Assembly: GCA_026770575.1 (NCBI GenBank)
Contig: MU657182.1
Span: forward strand, 1-64,000
Origin: Pelagophyceae sp. CCMP2097
Taxonomy: Eukaryota > Sar > Pelagophyceae
Direction of reading: 5' to 3'
DNA: 64,000 nt
The notes beneath the pieces are model-generated. The model did no database searches. It had not been told where the DNA came from and saw only the letters and a list, made by a program, of their open reading frames with translations. A program made the position numbers and the translations under genes. Within the stretch, counting starts at the first letter, position 1. Each line of letters begins with the position of its first letter. Shown here in pieces: positions 32,656-44,900 of the stretch.

Positions 32656-34708
32656 TCACTTGTCGCCCTGGACCTCGGCGATTGCTCGCCGCGCGGCGCG
32701 CAGGACGACGACGCTCGACGCCGTGATGGTGGCGCCGAGCGACGATGCGCACACATTCAATGCGTCGCCGACGTCGGCGTCGGCCGACGCTGCCGTGAGG
32801 CCCGCCGCGGCAGCAGCCGCCGCGGCCGCCGCCTTGGCCGCGGCGGCGGCAAGCGCCGCCGCCGCATTCGACGCGGCCGCCGACGGCGCAACTGCAGGTG
32901 CGGCGTCCGTGGCGTCGACGGATTCGGTGGCGTTGCCGCGCTGCGCGGATTCCGTGGCGTTGGATTCGGTGCGCTGCACGGCGCCGCGCGCGTTTGCCGC
33001 CGCCTCGACGGCGTCGGCGAGCAACTTACCGGCCTCCTTCTTCGCGTCCGACTCGATGAAGACGCCAAACGCGCTGGCCGCCGCTCGGCCGAGGCCTCCG
33101 AGGGCGTCGGCCGTCTCCTGCAGCGATTCGAATAAAGCGTCCCGTAAATCGTCGTCGGTCAGCTCCTTGAGGGGCACGCCCGGCTCGGCGCGCGGCGTGG
33201 GCGTGGCTTCCAACGCGTCGTCGCGCTGGTCCGAAGCGTCGTTGATGCGCTGCCGCAGCGCCGCAACTTTTGCGTCAGTCAACGCAATCGCAACAGCGCC
33301 GGCTTTCAAGTCGTCTTGAAGCTGCGAGACCTGGCCCCACGAGTACGCGCGGAGAGCCGCGCCGTCGTCCAACGGCGGGAGCGACGCCTTTGTCGCCTCC
33401 ATGGCGGTGACGCGCAAGGCGATCTCCAACTTCTCCGCGGTGACCTACGATTCGCGTAAACACCCGTATCATTCCGAGAGCCACAGAAACAGTTCCTATA
33501 GCTCGTCAACGCTTCCTATAGCCACGGACCTGGTCGACGCAGTCTACGATGTCGTCGATCAAGATCAGCTCGATGGCGATGAGCTTGGCCTTGACCGCGA
33601 TGGCCGTCTCAAGAGACTTGCGCACGCCGGCCTCGGCCGTGCGCTGCGCCACTTCCTGCAGCTGGACCAGCAAAAGCTCCTCGACTGCGCAGTTGTTTCG
33701 CTTCGCCGCCGCCGCGGCCTCGAGCTGCGCCGTGAGCTCTGTCGCAGATTTTTGACGCGCCGCCTCGGCTAAGAGTTCGCGATCCAGCTGCTCCGCCAGC
33801 GCAAAAACCTCGTCGGCGACGACGCCCTCGACCTGGGACCGCCGCTGCTGCGAAATTCCCAGCGACGCGCGCAGCTTGTCCACTTGGAGGTTTCGCGTCG
33901 CCCTGTCCGAGAAGTCTTCCAGGACGGCCCCAGAGAGGTTGGCGGGCGCTGAGGCGTCCGCCTCCGGGTCCACCGCCTCTGGCGCATCCGATGACGACTC
34001 GGAAGCGGGATCCGATGCCTCCGCATCGCGCTCCGCGCCCGCGTCGGCCCCGCGCGCCGCCGCCTCCGGCACGTCCTCCACCTCCAGCTTTGGCGCGACA
34101 TACGCCTCCAGCACCGGCGCATCCTCCGCTTCCGCCTTCGGCGCGTCTTCCGCGGGGTCGATGGCGCGCGCCTCGGCCTCTGGCGCCGCCGGTGATGATG
34201 GCGCCGGTGACGATGGCGCCTCTGATGCCGCATCTGACAGCTTTGGCGCGACATACGCCTCCAGCACCGGCGCATCCTCCGCTTCCGCCTTCGGCGCGTC
34301 TTCCGCGAGGTTGCTGGCGCGCGCCTCGGCCTCTGGCGCCGCCGGTGATGATGGCGCCGGTGACGATGGCGCCTCTGATGCCGCATCTGACAGCTTTGGC
34401 GCGACATACGCCTCCGGCAACGGCGCGACGTCCGCCTCCGGCGCGGCGCCACCCGCGGCCGCGTCGCGCGCCTTCATGTCCTCGGCGTAGATGTTCGGGA
34501 CCTGCGCCGGGCGCTTCGGATGGCGCGCCGAGGCCCGACGCCGAGGCGTCGATCAAAGACCCCCTCGATTCGCAAGGACATTCGCAAGCATCTGATCGCT
34601 CACCTCGCCAGCTTGCGCGACGGTGCGGCAGGCGTTGCGGCGCCGCGGGTTGGGGCCGCGCGTGAGCGCCTGGGCGGACGCGAAGCAGAGAGCGAGACAC
34701 AACATCAT
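32656..34708 (-). CDS. Plastid-type leader, Ala/Pro-repeat and coiled-coil protein
   Basis: The exons 34708-34604, 34501-33530 and 33444-32656 (GAG|GTGAGC...GCAG, CAG|GTCCGT...GTAG) give 621 aa. A signal peptide (MMLCLALCFASAQA|LTRG) plus a basic stretch suggests plastid import. Next is a low-complexity Ala/Pro/Glu domain with a 51-residue unit repeated (YVAPKLSDAASEAPSSPAPS...), then long helical coiled-coil segments (QLDRELLAEAARQKSATEL and VSQLQDDLKAGAVAIALTD) and an Ala-rich end. No known domain is recognised. A structural or membrane-tethering role in the plastid is only a guess. It is convergent with the thioredoxin gene. Confidence 0.65.
34100..34420 (-). repeat. 153-bp tandem duplication encoding a 51-residue unit
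   Basis: Two almost identical 153-bp copies encode YVAPKLSDAASEAPSSPAPS...APVLEA; a partial unit follows on each side. The nucleotide near-identity indicates recent duplication within the coding exon. Confidence 0.8.
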
Positions 34709-35028
34709 CGTGCAAGTGACCGTGGTGCCCGCAATTCTTCCGCGCGAGGCTGTGCGCGGCCGGCCCTGATTTGACCTCCGCACTCGTCTGCAATGGCCTC
34801 CGCTCTCGTGGGGTGTCCGCGTCGAGGAGAGCCGCAGCGACGGGCCTCCAGACTTCAGCAAGAAGTTCAAGATGCATTTTCGCAAAGATACCTGCGGACA
34901 CGCAAGAAGCCCGCGCGCGACGCGCACACTCACCACCCAACACCAACCCAGCAACACCGTGTAGCATCGTGCCCGGCCCGACTCTCCCGCGGGACTTGGC
35001 CACTTCCATGCCCCAAAAAAAAAAGCGG
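34709..35028. other. Intergenic, nothing seen
   Basis: 320 bp between the coiled-coil protein start and the acyltransferase 3' end; no credible ORF. It probably carries the coiled-coil gene's promoter. Confidence 0.4.
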
Positions 35029-37865
35029 TCACCGTGCCTTACGCCTTTCGGTCACGCCGGGGGGTCGCATGCCGCGGTCCTCGGCCTCGCAGTTGTCACC
35101 GCCGTCGGCGCGGCAGACTTTGCGTTGTAAGCGGCAGCTTTGCGACAACGTCAAGTCGCCGAGGACGTATCGGTACTCGCAGTGCTCCGGGTACTCGCAC
35201 TTGGCGGCGCCGTAGATCCAGAAGCAGTCGAGGTCCGACTTTGGCTCGTGGCCTGAGGGAGGCGGGTTCTTTTCCAGGCGAGACGGGCCCGAGGAAGATG
35301 GGTTTGGATAATGCGGCAACGGGGCAATTCCGAGTGCGGGGAATATAACGGCTAGGGCAACCACCCCGCGCAAATCACGCACATCTCAGGTAAATGTCCA
35401 GATTCTCGTCGTGGTGCCGGTTCTCCGTCAGGTACCCAGCCTCCCTCTTCGATTTCGTCGCGGCCATGTGCTCGTGCAGCTTGCGCTCGAGGTGCGTCAG
35501 GAAGACTTCGTCGTTGGCGGAGAAGCGGTGCGACACACCTTCCATCTCCCACACCTCGGTATGCGTCGCCTGGCCGTCCGCGGCAGCTCCGTGCGACTCG
35601 AAGATGGTGAGCCTAGTGGGTTGCGTCGGACGCGAAAAAGGGTGCACTCGGCCCGTGCCACTTCCACGAGGCACCGCACCGCGGCGTCTCGGGCGGCTTG
35701 GCGTCTGGAAAGCTTGGGGCTCGGTTCGCGGCGTCGTACTCGCCCGTGACGGCCTCGTCGGCCAGGAACGTGGCCTTCATGGGCAGCGAGTGGACTCTTA
35801 CAGATTCGCCGAGCCAGTCGTGCGCTGCACTTAAGGAAGCAAAGGGCACAGTGTCGTCGCCAGACCTCGCAAATTCATCAGAAGACTGCGAAATCGTCCT
35901 GCCCTTGCCGTCGATGAGGCGGCGGTGCTTGGCGCCGATTTCGGCATTTGAATTGTTGTAGTGCCAAATCCGCGACGGCAGGCGCCACTCGACGCCGGGT
36001 TGGTCCACCTCCAACTTATCCACGTTGAACGGCGGCGTCAAATGCTGCTCCGCCCCGAGCGTGAAAGACGTCTGCAGCACCGTCTTGGACCCGATGCCGT
36101 ACGCCGCGATCACGACGTCTATGGGAGGTCTTGATTCCACCATCTCCGGCTTGAACACGTCTCCGACAAACGGGTCGCGCAGCGAAGCCTCTTCCAGCAT
36201 CAACGCCAAATTGCCCAGGAGCCTACGTGGGGCTCGAATCGTTCTCGGGCTCGCAAGACGGCGGTGTTTACGTGTCGTTGAGCAGGCCCGCCTGCTGGAA
36301 AAATGCGTGCGACGAGTTTGGGCCGCAGCACGCCTCGGGCCCGTACGTCCCGGAGGTGCCGTCGTCCGACGTGTAGCGGATCCAAGGGAGCTCAGCCCGC
36401 GCGTGCTCCGGCAACGAAGCGCCGTGGAAGCGCTTTGGCCGCCCGGGCGACGCCGATGCGGGCATGAGGTTGAGGAGGCCGCCGCTCGAGGCTAAAACCT
36501 CGTGGATGTACTTCAACGAGATTGGCATGCCCTGCTGCAAGCCAACAACCAGGGCCGTGGCGATGTCCGGCGAGCCGAGGATTGGATTTCCGTTGGCCAC
36601 GTAAATGGCCACGTGCCGGTCGATCCAAACGTCGCGCGAGTTGGCCCCAACGTCGGCCTTCAACCATTCGAGGAAGTAGGCAAAGACCTCACGTCTGCCG
36701 TACTACTAGTATACGTCTACCAAAGTCCCCCAAAGACGCACCTTGCAGCCGAGCGAGTGCGCGATGACGATGGAGCGCTGGCCCGTGCGCCGGACCTCGA
36801 CCTCCATCTTCGCCTTGAAGTGAGAAAAGTAGCCGTCGCGCAGCTCGAGCTTGTGCGGCAGCAATCGGAAATCGTACGGCATGGCGTGTAAAGACGTCGG
36901 GTCGTAGCCGAAGCGCACGCCCAGAAAATCGATCAACTCGAACATGGCGTGCGAGAACATGCCCAGGACGCCGAGCGCCAGCGTGTTAATCGCGTCCAAA
37001 CCCTCGTCGGGCCGCCTGTTTCAGAGGCGAGTGAAGCGCACCGGGTCTGCAGACGTCTACAAAGAACCACGGAGGAGGGCCACGCCCCACGTCAGAGGCC
37101 CACGCCAGAGACCCACGTCCAAGGACCTCTCGAGTTTCCTTCAGAGGGTCCTTTGCGCGAGGACGCCGCGTGCGCGCGACTTGCAGCCCGGGGCGTCGTC
37201 CATGTCCGGCCCCCAGAGGCGCGCGCATTCGAGCCAACACCTATCTCAGTCCATCGTCCACCGGAGCCGGCGCTTGTTGGGTTTATCCGCGGCGGTCCGC
37301 GTCGCACTTGGGATAGGCCGTGATGAGATTCATGTTCACCCAGACCTGCGGCGTCTGCGTCGAAGAGGCCGTCGAGGGCGGAAGAGGGCCGTCTCCGGGC
37401 CGTCTCCGGGCCGTCTCCGGGCCGTCTACGGCCCTCGAGGGCCGTCTACGGCCGTCGAGGGGCCGTCTCCGGGCCCGTTCTATTCTTTCGAAGCGGCGGG
37501 GGCTCACGTCTTCGCCCTGGTGGATGGCCTTTATCGGCGAGCAGTCCAACGTCGTCCAGGCGCGCAAGCGCGACCCGCAGAGCGGCGGTATTAGGAAGAT
37601 CGGCGGGAGCACCGTCGCGCCTAGCCCGCGCTGATGCGCACGCGAAACGCCTCTTTCGATTTGGAACGGAAGCGCCTCCTCAAAGGCGCACGCCTTTGGC
37701 AAAAGGGAAATCGCGTCCCGTTTTCGAGCAAGCGCGACTTTCTTCTATACGTGATATTCACATGGGTTCCTCTCTGTGGCCGGAGAGAGGCCGGCGGCAC
37801 GCACGCGCGGCTGCGAGGCCCGCGGCGGCGCAGAGGAGCGCGGCGTTGGCGCGGCGCGCGCCCAT
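35029..37865 (-). CDS. PDAT/LCAT-family phospholipid acyltransferase, 9 exons
   Basis: Family enzymes move an acyl chain from phospholipid to diacylglycerol (PDAT) or sterol (LCAT). Exons from 37865 to 35029 sum to 653 aa in frame. Exon 1 encodes a signal peptide (MGARRANAALLCAAAGLAAA), so ER or secretory location. The order is typical: PPIFLIPPLCGS near the oxyanion region, VWVNMNLITAYPK, CWLECARLW...DMDDAPG, YDFRLLPHKLELRDGYFSHF (PDAT-like), the nucleophile motif IAHSLGCKVFAYF, SGDDTVPF with the catalytic Asp and MEGVSHRF with the His. PDAT is favoured over LCAT by the YDFRL...RDGYF block. The intron between 37178 and 37015 needs a GC donor to keep frame. The C-terminus is Cys-rich. Confidence 0.82.
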
Positions 37866-37960
37866 GCTCGGGTTCTATGACGCCGGATCCTTTCTGCGGC
37901 GAATTTGCGGCGGCGCGCCGATAACTATTACATTTTTTGGGGGGGGCGCTTTCGGCTCGG

Positions 37961-39837
37961 ATGGCGCGGCTCGCCCTCCGGTGTGGCCTCCGGTGTGGCC
38001 TCGCCGCCGCCTTGCTCTTCCAGGCGCCGTTTGCGGACGATGCAGCCGTGCGGTCGCCGCCTGCGGACGATGATGCCGTGCGGCGCTGCCTCAACGGCAA
38101 CGCTTCGACTTCGCCAGACGCCGTCGCCGCCGATTTGAGCGCCGCGGCCGCATGCGCCTCGCAGCCGTGCCCTCGAGACGCCTCGTTCTCGCGCGACTGC
38201 CTCGATTCGCGAATCGGCTGGCGCGTGCCCTATGCTCGCGTGCAGTGCTGTATGCGGTGCTGCTTCGAGTATTGGCTCCGACGCTACGGCCTTGCGGAAA
38301 ACTTCGTCGCCAACGGCGGCAACGCCTCAAACGTCCAACTCCTCGTGGGCTTCCAGCTCGAGTCGACGATGGGCTTTGCGGCGCGGCGATTCACGTGAGA
38401 CCCTTTCCCCGCGGCGCTCTATCGCACCCGCGGCCCGCGACGCCGTGCGCGGCAGGCTCCTCGACTCGACGCCCGACGGCCGCAGTAGACACCCTCTCAA
38501 GCATGGCGCCGTCGACCCCCACGGGCTCTGGGAGCGGGCGCTGCCGCCCGGCGCGGGCGCGCACCTCGCGTCGCCGTGGGTCGAGGCCGCCTTTGGCGAC
38601 GGCATTCGCCCGCGTACACGGTCGGGAAGCCCGGCACAGCCATGACAGCAGGGGCTTGCCGGGATGGACCCTCGGCATGCGTGCGAATCGGGCGATTCCG
38701 TGCGTTTCGACCTTCACATGGCCGCCTTAGGCTGCGGCGGTTTTGCAGGCTTCGACTTTGGCAAGGCGCGCCGCACAATAATCGGCGCGCTCGGGGACGG
38801 CGGCCTGAAAGAGCTCGCGGCGAATATGTCCAACGGTCTCTCGAGTTCCAAGACGCTCTCGCTTGTTTCGTCCGACGACTGCGAGACACCCGACGGCGGC
38901 CTCGAGGATCTGCTCGACGACGAAAGCCTGCACAGGTGGTTCACGACCAACCCGTCGTGCGTCTCTTCATGCGCGATGCCATTGACGAGGGAGCACTTTG
39001 CCGAAATGTGCGACTGTAGGATCCGCTCGGTCCATCCAAAGCTCGAGGCGTTACCCATCGGCGCGCGCGAGCGCCAGGCCGTCCTCGCCGGCCTCGACGG
39101 CGCCGAGGTCGGCGAGGACCGCGACGTGCTGATGTGCTGCTGCATGGCCCGTTGCGGCGTCTGGGTCTCCAGGGGTCGCAAGATGCGAGGGTACAAGGGT
39201 TTGACTCGATGAATCGCAGGCCGCGATCCGGCCGCCGCACGTCCCAGAGGGCGAGTACGCCGGCCTCGGCACCAGCTCTTCTTATGGCAACCTCAAGCCC
39301 AATGCCGAAACCCTTTTGACCAATTCGTCGCTGCTGCTCGGCGCAAACTGGCGGCAAAACATCCAAGACGCGAAGATGCATTCGTCGCTTTCGAGCGTCT
39401 CGAAACGCGTGCGGCGCGCCTACGTCGTCGAGGCGCTTGGGGCCGCGGGCCACGCTGGGTGCCACCACGGCGCGGCGCCGGTGAAAAAGGAGGACACGAG
39501 GGATAAAAAGGCGGCGGCGCAAGCGTACGTGCGACTCTTGCTGCGGCACCGCTTCGTCGCGAGCCCGAATGGCCACGGCCGAGCCTGCCACCGCGAGTGG
39601 GAGGCGCTGGCCGCGGGCGCCGTGCCGATCGTCGACTACGACGCTTCGCCTGCTATGGCAAAGCTCTACGAGGGCCTGCCCGTCGTCCGAGTCTCGGACT
39701 GGCGGACCGTCACGCCGGCCTTTCTCGAGTCGGAGTGGCGCCGCATCCAACAAAGGCATCATCGCGGCGATCTCGACCTGAAGAAACTGTATCTGCCTCA
39801 TTGGCTCTTCCGGCTGACCGAGCACCGCCCGGCGTGA
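37961..39837 (+). CDS. Exostosin-like secretory glycosyltransferase, 4 exons
   Basis: The exons 37961-38394, 38456-38613, 38749-39158 and 39220-39837 give 539 aa. The start is a signal peptide or anchor (MARLALRCGLRCGLAAALLF). A Cys-rich middle (CCMRCCFEYW; CMARCG) is followed by a C-terminal GT-B-like block HRFVASPNGHGRACHREWEA with GAVPIV and LPVVRVSDWRTVT, the donor-binding signature of GT47/RXYLT1-type enzymes. Probably Golgi or ER-lumenal; acceptor and sugar are unknown. Junctions are AC|GTGAGA...GCAG, C|GTACAC...TTTTGCAG and GGC|GTCTGG...GCAG (the last could be 8 nt later). It is divergent from the acyltransferase with a 95-bp spacer. Confidence 0.7.
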
Positions 39838-40087
39838 CGCCCAGTGCGCCTGTTGTTGTGTCCTGTAACTGAGAGTCCCTACGTGGATAGTCTCTACACT
39901 TGCAGACTCTGACTCGGATGCTTGGGTGGGCCAGGAAACCTGGAGCATCGCCAAAGTTCAGAGCCCGGGCCGAAACGGTGGCGCTGCTCAGAGGGCTTGC
40001 ATGCGTCGCACGTGCCAGGCGCTCCTCATGACGCGCGAAACAGCGCCGGAATGGGAGGAGGCAAAGATGCAATACGCATAGACGGGC

Positions 40088-40968
40088 ATGAGAGTGGGCA
40101 GAGTGCCTTCTCACACGAGCCTATTGCGATTTAGAGTGCCTTTTGGCAGCGTGCACATCGTAGGTCCATCGCCGCGTCGGCTCCGCAGAAGACGGTTTCT
40201 TTCGTGCGCCACGGCCAGGCGCAGCACAACATCCGCGCCGAGGCTTTACGCGATGGCGGATGCGCTTTCGACGCTTTTGTCGCGCAGATGAAAGTAGACG
40301 ACGCTCTGGACGCCGACCTCACGGACCTCGGGCGCGCCCAGGCCAAAGAGGCGGGTGCCGCGATCGACCCGGCGCTCGTTGACAGTGTGGAACTTTTAGT
40401 CGCCTCGACGTTATCGCGCGCCATCGAGACGGCCCAACTCGTCTTTCCGACTCTGGCGAAGTCGAAGAGGTTCGTGGCCCTCGAGGCTCTACGGGAATGG
40501 AACGGCGTCTTGCTCAACGCGAAGAGGCGGCCGTCGCACGACTTGCGCCTCAAGTTCCCGGACTGTGACTTTGACAACGTGCCAGCAGAAGAAGAATCCT
40601 GGGACGTCGACGTCAACGAGGGCGAGCCCGCCGTCGCCGTGCTGAGCGGCGTCCGCGATCCGCCAAACGCCTGTACCTTGATCCCACGCCCGTAGGCGCG
40701 CGGTTTTATCGCTTTGGAGTGGCTCTGGGCGCGGCCCGAAGCGCACATCGCAGTCGTGGCGCACGGCGGCATCTACCACGCGCTCTTTTCGAACGCGACG
40801 TTGATCGAAGATTCAGAGGACTTTTTGAAGCAACGTTTCAGTAATTGTGAGGTCCGCACAATCACTCTGACTCGCCAAGGAGACGCGTTCGTGGCGGTGC
40901 CACAGCGCACGCCGCAGCAGTGCCTTTCGCGGCCGTCGCTGGCCAACGCGCAGCCGCTGCCCAACTGA
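40088..40968 (+). CDS. Histidine phosphatase (phosphoglycerate-mutase-like)
   Basis: The family uses a phosphohistidine from the RHG motif. The core FVRHGQAQHN is clear, with DLTDLGRAQAKEAG, ASTLSRAIETAQLVF, LREWNGVLLN and, after a 45-nt intron (GGC|GTCCGC...GTAG at 40695), the second catalytic motif VVAHGGIYHAL. The nearest relatives in style are plant/fungal PGAM5- or YKR043C-like small-metabolite phosphatases. The 5' end is uncertain: ATG 40088 with a 29-nt intron (ATC|GTAGGT...GCAG) keeps frame and gives 268 aa. Alternatively an exon starts after TTTAG at 40134. No targeting peptide is clear. Confidence 0.75.
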
Positions 40969-41208
40969 AGCAGACGCTCCTTAACAACTTTTGCATACCA
41001 TGTACTGCTCCTGGCTTTGGAGGGCGGCAGCAAGTCGGCTATGGAAGGACGGCCGAGCCACGAGGCCTCCCGTGGAAGCTCGGGACCGCGATCCTTGCCA
41101 CAAAGCGCCGCCGCCCAGGCGCCGCCCCCACTGGCATATGGCCCAAAGATTTGGCGAAGGTCGCGGTGTTCTTGGACCTGAAAGGCCTTCAGCCGCCCGG
41201 GCGGTCCC

Positions 41209-41843
41209 ATGTTCCGCGTGGCGGCGCGATTCTTCGCGACGCGCCTCGGGCGGCTGAACCATGTGGCCATCGCCGTGGCCGACGCCCGCGCGGCGGCGGC
41301 GTTTTACCGGGATACGCTCGGCGCAACCGTCTCCGAGTACGTCTGCCAGAGTGGTGCTCCCTTTCCGGACTCTGCGGGTCTTCCTAGGCCGCAGCCGCTG
41401 CCGGAGCACGGCGTGCGTCGCATTGAGAGGCCCGGCGCTTCCGCGGACGCGAGACCGGAGGTGACGGCCGTCTTCGTAGGTGACGGCCGTCTTCGTCGAC
41501 CTCGGAAACACCAAGCTCGAGCTCCTCGAGCCCCTCGGCGATGAGTGCGTACCACTTCGCTTGCACAAAGACGAGGCTTCTCGCTAGGTCGCCGATATCG
41601 GGCTTTTTGCAGAAGAACTCGTCGGGTGGCGTGCACCACATTTGCGTCGAGGTGGAAAACGTCCAGGAAGCCATGGCCGACCTCGACACGAAAGGCGTCC
41701 GGCTGCTCTCGCAGGAGCCTCGCATCGGCGCGCACGGCCACCCCGTGGTATTTCTGCATCCGAAGGACGCGCACGGCGTCCTCCTGGAGCTCGAGCAGGC
41801 CCCACCGCGGGGCGTCGACGAGGAGGCCGCAAAGCGCCCGTAA
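41209..41843 (+). CDS. MCEE: Methylmalonyl-CoA epimerase, mitochondrial, 4 exons with an 18-nt microexon
   Basis: The epimerase interconverts (R)- and (S)-methylmalonyl-CoA in propionate metabolism. Exons 41209-41340, 41395-41412, 41480-41544 and 41588-41843 give 156 aa. An Arg/Phe-rich leader (MFRVAARFFATRLGR) suggests mitochondria. Vicinal-oxygen-chelate signatures are LNHVAIAVAD, FYRDTLGATVSEY, PLPEHG (the whole of exon 2), VTAVFVDLGNTKLELLEPLG, GGVHHICVEVENV with the metal-binding His, and LHPKDAHGVLLELEQ. The microexon supplies a PLPEHGV block that the family conserves, so it is unlikely to be an artefact. Exon 3 starts inside an 18-bp direct repeat that straddles the splice site. Confidence 0.88.
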
Positions 41844-41948
41844 ATCGATGTTACGCGTCAAAGTCGCCGGGTGGCGCCCGCGCCGTCCGAATGGGAGGAC
41901 GTCGGGGCGTTTCAGTGGTCCGTGGAGCGCGTCCGGTGGGCACAGGGC

Positions 41949-44900
41949 CTAGGCGAGGGGCCCGAGGAGCTCGGCGGCTTTCGCGGCGGACTCGGTGGCG
42001 GAGAGGGCGGAGAGGAGCAGCTTGAAGAAGTGCTTTTGGACAGTTTTGTCCTCTGGCGCCACTCGCCGGCCGGCCTCAAAGGCCAGCCATTCGAGTTTCA
42101 AAGCGTGCTTGACGCAGACGGCCACCAGCGAGGAGACGTGGGTCGCGGCCTGGGGCGCGTCGACGATGATCTCGTTGAGCATCTCCAGCACTTCGCTGAG
42201 GCCTTGCTCGAGGTGCGCCACGGAGAGGCGCGGCGGCGTCGAGGAAAGTAAAGCGCCCACCATGGCCAGAGCGCCCTTGCGGTCCGCGTCCTTGCCCTCG
42301 ACGACGGTGTCGACGACGAGCTTGAGGACCTTTGCGCCGAGGGTGGATGAAACGACTTCGTCAAAGGACTTTAGGAGCTCCTCGCCGTCGGGCGCCGAAG
42401 CGTACTCCTCGAGCATCGACTTGCAGCGGTTCTCGACGCGGTTCGCGGCCCACTCCTCGGCCGCCGGCTTGCCCTTTGGCGCCTCCTTTTGCAGGATGCG
42501 CACGGGGGCCTTGCCTCCGTGGACCTGGGACTGGGCGCCGCCGCGCACGTCCTGCGAATTGCCCCCACCGCCCGAGAACTTTTGCTGGGCCGCCATCTGC
42601 CGCTCGCGCGCCTGCTGCCGCTGCTGGTCCCGGGCTTGGGACTGGTCCGCGCCCTGCGAAGACCCGCCGCGCTGCTGCTGCTGCTGCTGCTGCGGCGCTG
42701 GCTTCGCGTTCGGCTGCGCCCCAATCTTCGAAGGGCCGTCCTTCTGGTGGCGCTCGCGCCAGCCGTTGCGGCGGACCTCGATGAGGTCCTGGAGCATGAA
42801 GCGCGTCCTGGAGGAGCACGACTTGTCCTTTGAAAGGATGAGCAGACGCGAAAAGTAGGCGGCCACCTTATCGCGCCCTGCGCCGGGCGTGTCCAGGAGC
42901 TTGCCCACCGTGAGGAAGAGCTTGGCAGCGGCCTCGACGCACTCGTCGTCGGGGACCTTCGACTCGACGATCAAGATTTTCACGCAATCGTGCATAATCT
43001 TCTCTCGGATCAAAGATTGCTTAAACAGCTCGCCGATGAACTTGATGTTGCCCAGCATGCGGCGCTTCACTCGCACGACCCAGTCGGCGTGCGAGAACTC
43101 GTCTGCGACTTCGGGGTTCTCGCGGCCCTCGGCCTTAGCCTTTTCAAGTTCGGCGGCGATCTGGGCAGCGTGCAGCGCCTTTTCCGTGTGCGCCGCCTGG
43201 TCCAGGCCCGCCGCGCCGCCGGACTTCATGATCCGTTCGAATTCCTTTTGGCACTGGTTCAGCAATAAGCGCTTGAAAGAGGATTTCTTCATGGCCTCGT
43301 CCTGGGCCTCCACCTTGGATGCGAACGCGCCGTACTTGCACCCGTTGGGATTCTCCTCCGTCGAACCCAAGGCCTTGCGCGCGGAAGCGCGGACGGCGAA
43401 GAGCTGGCCGGGGCGCTGCTCCGCCGTGTAGCAGCAGATGAGCAAGTCGCCTCTTTGAAGACAATGCGACGGCTGCAGCTCCAGCTGGCCGATGCCGACA
43501 GACTCGGGCCACTGCGTCTTGGACTCTGCGTCGCCGTCGCCCGCGGCGATCTGCGCCGCCTTTTCAGCCGCCGCGGCGAGCAGCAGCTCCGACGCGCGCT
43601 CGAACCCCTCGAGAGGCACCACTCGAGAAGTGTCGATGTCGAGGTCGGCGACCCAGGACCACGTCTTCTTGTCCTCGTCGAAGACAGTGCGGATGAACGG
43701 GAAGATTTGGGACCGCTCGTTGAGCTTTGCGCAAAGGTCCGCGTAAACGCTGGCAAAGTGAGACTCGTCGACAGCTTTGTCGAAGAGGACGGTGATGAAC
43801 CTCTTCAGCATGTCGGAAGACGTCATTTGTAGAGCGCACAGCTGGCCACTCAATTTATCAAAGTTCTCGGGAGTCATCTTATTCAAGATGGAAGTTACCT
43901 TGGCAATCGACGACTCGACGCCCTCCGCGCGCTTCGCCTTGCGGTCCCAGCGCTGCTCAGAGACCTTGAGAGGCTCGTTCGACTCGTTGACCGTGTAAGC
44001 GCCGCCGCCCGGCTTGACCTGCTGCCCGCGCGACCACTGCCCGCCGCCGCCGCCGTGGCCGCCGCCGCCGCCGTGGTGGCCACCCCCACCGCCGCCGCCG
44101 CCGCCGCCGTGGTACCCGCCACCGCCGCCGCCGCGCCCGCCGCCGCCGCCCTGCTGGCCGCGCGGGAAATTCTCCTGCGGCGCCGAACCGCCGCCGCCCG
44201 CGCCCGCGCCGCCGACGCCGCGCGCGCCGCCGGGGCCGAGGCGGCGCTTGCCGCCCGCGCCCGCGCCGTCGCCGCCGGACTGCATCGGCATCACGTACGA
44301 CGGCAACTCGGCGGGCGGCTTGGCGGTGTCGATGGTCTCGCGGAGCACCAGCAGGTCAGCCTTGGTGTAACGCTTCACTGCCGACGATTCATCTTCCGGC
44401 GCCAGGTCCGCCGCCGCCACCGCCGTGGAAGACGACGACGGGCCGCCCGCCAAGGCGTCGAGGCGCGCCGCTTTCGTCAGCGGCGCAGCGGCCGCGGGCG
44501 CCGTAGCAGCCTCGGGCGCCGCCGGCGCGTCCTCCCATGAGTCGGCGGGGCCCGCGGGCTCCTTCTTCGCCTCGACGACCACGGGTGCCGGTGCCGGCGC
44601 GGGCACCTCGGCGGGCGCAGGCGCGGGCTCGGTAAACGCGTCCATCATGTCGCCGGTGGCGCGCGTCTCAAAGGCCTCCATGGCCTTCTTCTTTGCAGCC
44701 TTGCTCAGCTTGGCCGCAGCGGCCGCAGGCGCGGCAGCAGCCGGCGCCGCCGCGGCAGCCGCCGGGGCCGCCGCGGCGACGACGGGTGCGGCCGCCGGCG
44801 TGGGGGCCGCAGCCGCCACCGGTGCGGGGGCCGCAGCCGCCGGCGCGGGGGCCGAAACAGGTGCGGGGGCCGCAGCCACCGGCGCGGGCGCCGCGACCGG

